Of a stretch of 63,603 bases of DNA, positions 62,179-63,603 are shown piece by piece. This DNA is from Paracoccaceae bacterium (lineage in GTDB: Bacteria; Pseudomonadota; Alphaproteobacteria; Rhodobacterales; Rhodobacteraceae). The first letter of the stretch is position 1. Each line of letters starts with the position of its first letter. The DNA lies in NCBI GenBank assembly GCA_030148745.1, contig JASBSV010000132.1, forward strand, positions 1-63,603, given 5' to 3'. The position numbers and the translations under genes are program-made. The notes beneath the pieces are model-generated. The model was not told the origin of the DNA and ran no database searches. It worked only from the letters and a program-made list of their open reading frames with translations.

Positions 62179-63564
62179 TCAGGCCGCCGAGAGGCTGACC
62201 GTGACCTGATCGCGGCCTTCCGATTTCGACAGGTAAAGCGCCTTGTCGGCGCTTTGGATCAGGCTTTCAACCGGCGCGTCATCGGGGCCGCTACCGGGAC
62301 CCATTGCGATACCGATGCTGATGGTGACATGGATCGGGGCCAGCGCGCCGGGCAGCGCGATCGGCGTTTGCTTGATGATCTGGCACAGCCGTTCACCGGC
62401 AACCCGCGCCTCTTCCAGCTTGCTGTCGGGCATGGCGATCAGAAATTCTTCGCCGCCCAGCCGCGACACAAGATCGACGCCGCGCAGATTGTCACGCAAA
62501 CGCCGCGAAATCTCGACCAGAACCGCATCGCCCGCCGCGTGACCATAGGTGTCGTTGACCTGTTTGAAACGGTCAAGATCGGCGACCATGACGGCAAATT
62601 CGCGCCCCGAGCTGCGGGCCTTTTCGGCGATGCGCCCAAGGTGCGGCAAGGCATAGCGGCGGTTGAACAGCCCGGTCAGCGGATCGGTCATCGCAAGTTT
62701 CAGCCCGTCGCGCACGGTTTTGCGTAGCCGGTCTGCCTCGCGTTTCTTGCCGATCTGAAGGCGTAATCTGAGCGCCAGTTCCCTTGCCTCGAAGCCCTGC
62801 GGCATCACATCGCTGGCACCAAGATCAAGCGCCATGACCGCCGCCGCCGGATCGGGGGCGGCCAGCACCGCCAGCACCGCCGCATGGCGGCTGGCCTTGC
62901 GGCTGCGCAGCTCGGGCAGGATCGACAGCGGCTGATCGGGCTGCATCCCGGCCTCGACCGCAAGGATCACCGCATCCGGCCCATTTTCGTCGTCAATCCG
63001 CTCCAGCGCAGTGTCGGGCGCCCAGATTTCAACGGCTTGCCCAAGCTCTGTCTCAAGCGCCTGCCGCCAGAGCGTCGCTTGCGGCTGATGGCGGCTGACC
63101 AGTGCCACGCGCGGCGGCGGCCCGAAGGGGGCAGGGCTTTCGGCCAGACCCAGCGCGCGGCTGGTGCCGTCACGCAGCCTGAGCTCTTCGGAGGCATGGC
63201 TGGAGCGCAGGAGGCTGCGCAGCCGGGCAAGCAGGAATGCGTCATTCAGGGGCCGGGTCAGAACGTCATCGGCCCCCGCCGACAAAAGCGCCAGCCGCGC
63301 GCCGGATTGCAGGGGTGGGGCAACGGCCACCACCGGAACCCGCGCCAGTTCGGGCACCGCGCGGATGCTCTGAACCAGCGATGCATCGCAGTCATCGGGC
63401 GACAGGCCGGCGATGATAAGATCGGGCCGGGTCTTGGCGGCAATCGTCAGACCGTCGGCAATCCGGGCAGCGTGAAAAATCTCATATCGCGCGGCCGAAA
63501 GCTTGACCTTTATGATGATCCGATTTGTCGCAACCGGATCTATGACCAATATTCGGCCCGGCAT
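62179..63564 (-). CDS. PleD-like diguanylate cyclase with two degenerate receiver domains
   Basis: 461 residues. Layout REC (1-120), REC-like (about 150-270), GGDEF (about 285-455). The cyclase domain is intact: LTGLFNRRY, the metal Asp in VADLDRFKQVNDT, active loop GGEEF (370-374) and an RxxD inhibitory site RGVD (361-364). In receiver 1 the phosphorylation Asp is Gly (G53 in LIIAGLSP) and the conserved Lys is Arg (VLTRP); receiver 2 also lacks the Asp. Phospho-control as in PleD is therefore unlikely. It should make cyclic di-GMP with product inhibition. Only 39 bases of sequence remain upstream in the window. Confidence 0.92.
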   Translation of the reverse strand: MPGRILVIDPVATNRIIIKVKLSAARYEIFHAARIADGLTIAAKTRPDLIIAGLSPDDCDASLVQSIRAVPELARVPVVAVAPPLQSGARLALLSAGADDVLTRPLNDAFLLARLRSLLRSSHASEELRLRDGTSRALGLAESPAPFGPPPRVALVSRHQPQATLWRQALETELGQAVEIWAPDTALERIDDENGPDAVILAVEAGMQPDQPLSILPELRSRKASRHAAVLAVLAAPDPAAAVMALDLGASDVMPQGFEARELALRLRLQIGKKREADRLRKTVRDGLKLAMTDPLTGLFNRRYALPHLGRIAEKARSSGREFAVMVADLDRFKQVNDTYGHAAGDAVLVEISRRLRDNLRGVDLVSRLGGEEFLIAMPDSKLEEARVAGERLCQIIKQTPIALPGALAPIHVTISIGIAMGPGSGPDDAPVESLIQSADKALYLSKSEGRDQVTVSLSAA

Positions 63565-63603
63565 ATAGAACCCCGTCTCGCTGCTTGTGTCTTTTGTGCA
63601 GTC

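Overview
The window looks like a chromosomal segment of an alphaproteobacterium, most probably a member of the Rhodobacterales (Roseobacter/Rhodobacteraceae type). This rests on the high GC content, the tight ATGA/GTGA gene overlaps, Roseobacter-type intergenic repeats, and gene content such as the DUF3306/DUF6494/DUF6505 formate-dehydrogenase accessory set, a hutUGHI-hutFC cluster and fused carnitine dehydrogenase/betainyl-CoA thioesterase. No rRNA, tRNA, CRISPR array, transposase or phage gene was recognised. No gene-free stretch exceeds 300 bases; the longest are about 270 bases, before acoA and before the ECF sigma gene.

Region 1 (1-10900) holds a partial MCP-like protein and a leftward operon whose gene order and motifs match the dissimilatory iodate reductase cluster: two di-haem peroxidases (idrP2, idrP1), a Tat-exported Rieske protein (idrB), a molybdopterin oxidoreductase of the arsenite-oxidase family (idrA) and a DUF2478 protein. 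Just upstream lies a divergent membrane hybrid histidine kinase / OmpR-type regulator pair, which may control it.

Region 2 (10900-18050) is an acetoin-dehydrogenase-like operon: an AcoR-type activator without the GAFTGA loop, E1 alpha, E1 beta, an E2 split into a free lipoyl carrier and a free catalytic domain, and a dedicated lipoate-protein ligase. A receiver protein with a degenerate GGDEF-like half follows. Region 3 (18075-25410) is the histidine utilisation cluster (hutU-hutG-hutH-hutI leftward, hutF-hutC rightward), followed by alkB. Region 4 (26185-35275) is a divergon: a peptide/opine-type ABC importer leftward, and a GntR/FCD regulator, gamma-glutamyltransferase-like enzyme and DUF1028 protein rightward.

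Region 5 (35285-40476) makes sugar nucleotides for surface polysaccharide (UDP-glucuronate epimerase, galE, UDP-glucose dehydrogenase, GDP-mannose synthesis). Region 6 (40494-48084) is a formate-dehydrogenase maturation island (DUF3306, polyferredoxin, DUF6494, Mrp ATPase, biotin/lipoate-ligase-like protein, DUF6505) next to a tungstate importer (tupBCA), but without catalytic formate dehydrogenase subunits. metG, an MFS transporter and an aldo/keto reductase follow.

Region 7 (52749-56502) is a carnitine catabolic operon (BKACE enzyme, SGNH hydrolase, carnitine dehydrogenase-thioesterase fusion, SDR). Region 8 (56515-63564) holds an XRE regulator, a fatty-acid-desaturase-like protein, a DMT exporter, a Nudix hydrolase, DUF983, a three-gene ECF sigma / membrane protein / periplasmic sensor module resembling CnrHYX, and a PleD-like diguanylate cyclase with degenerate receivers.

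The most unusual systems are the putative iodate reductase locus with its own two-component system and possibly structured leader, the split-E2 acetoin dehydrogenase with its own lipoate ligase and repeated TGCAACA operators, and the FDH-maturation/tungstate island without an FDH.
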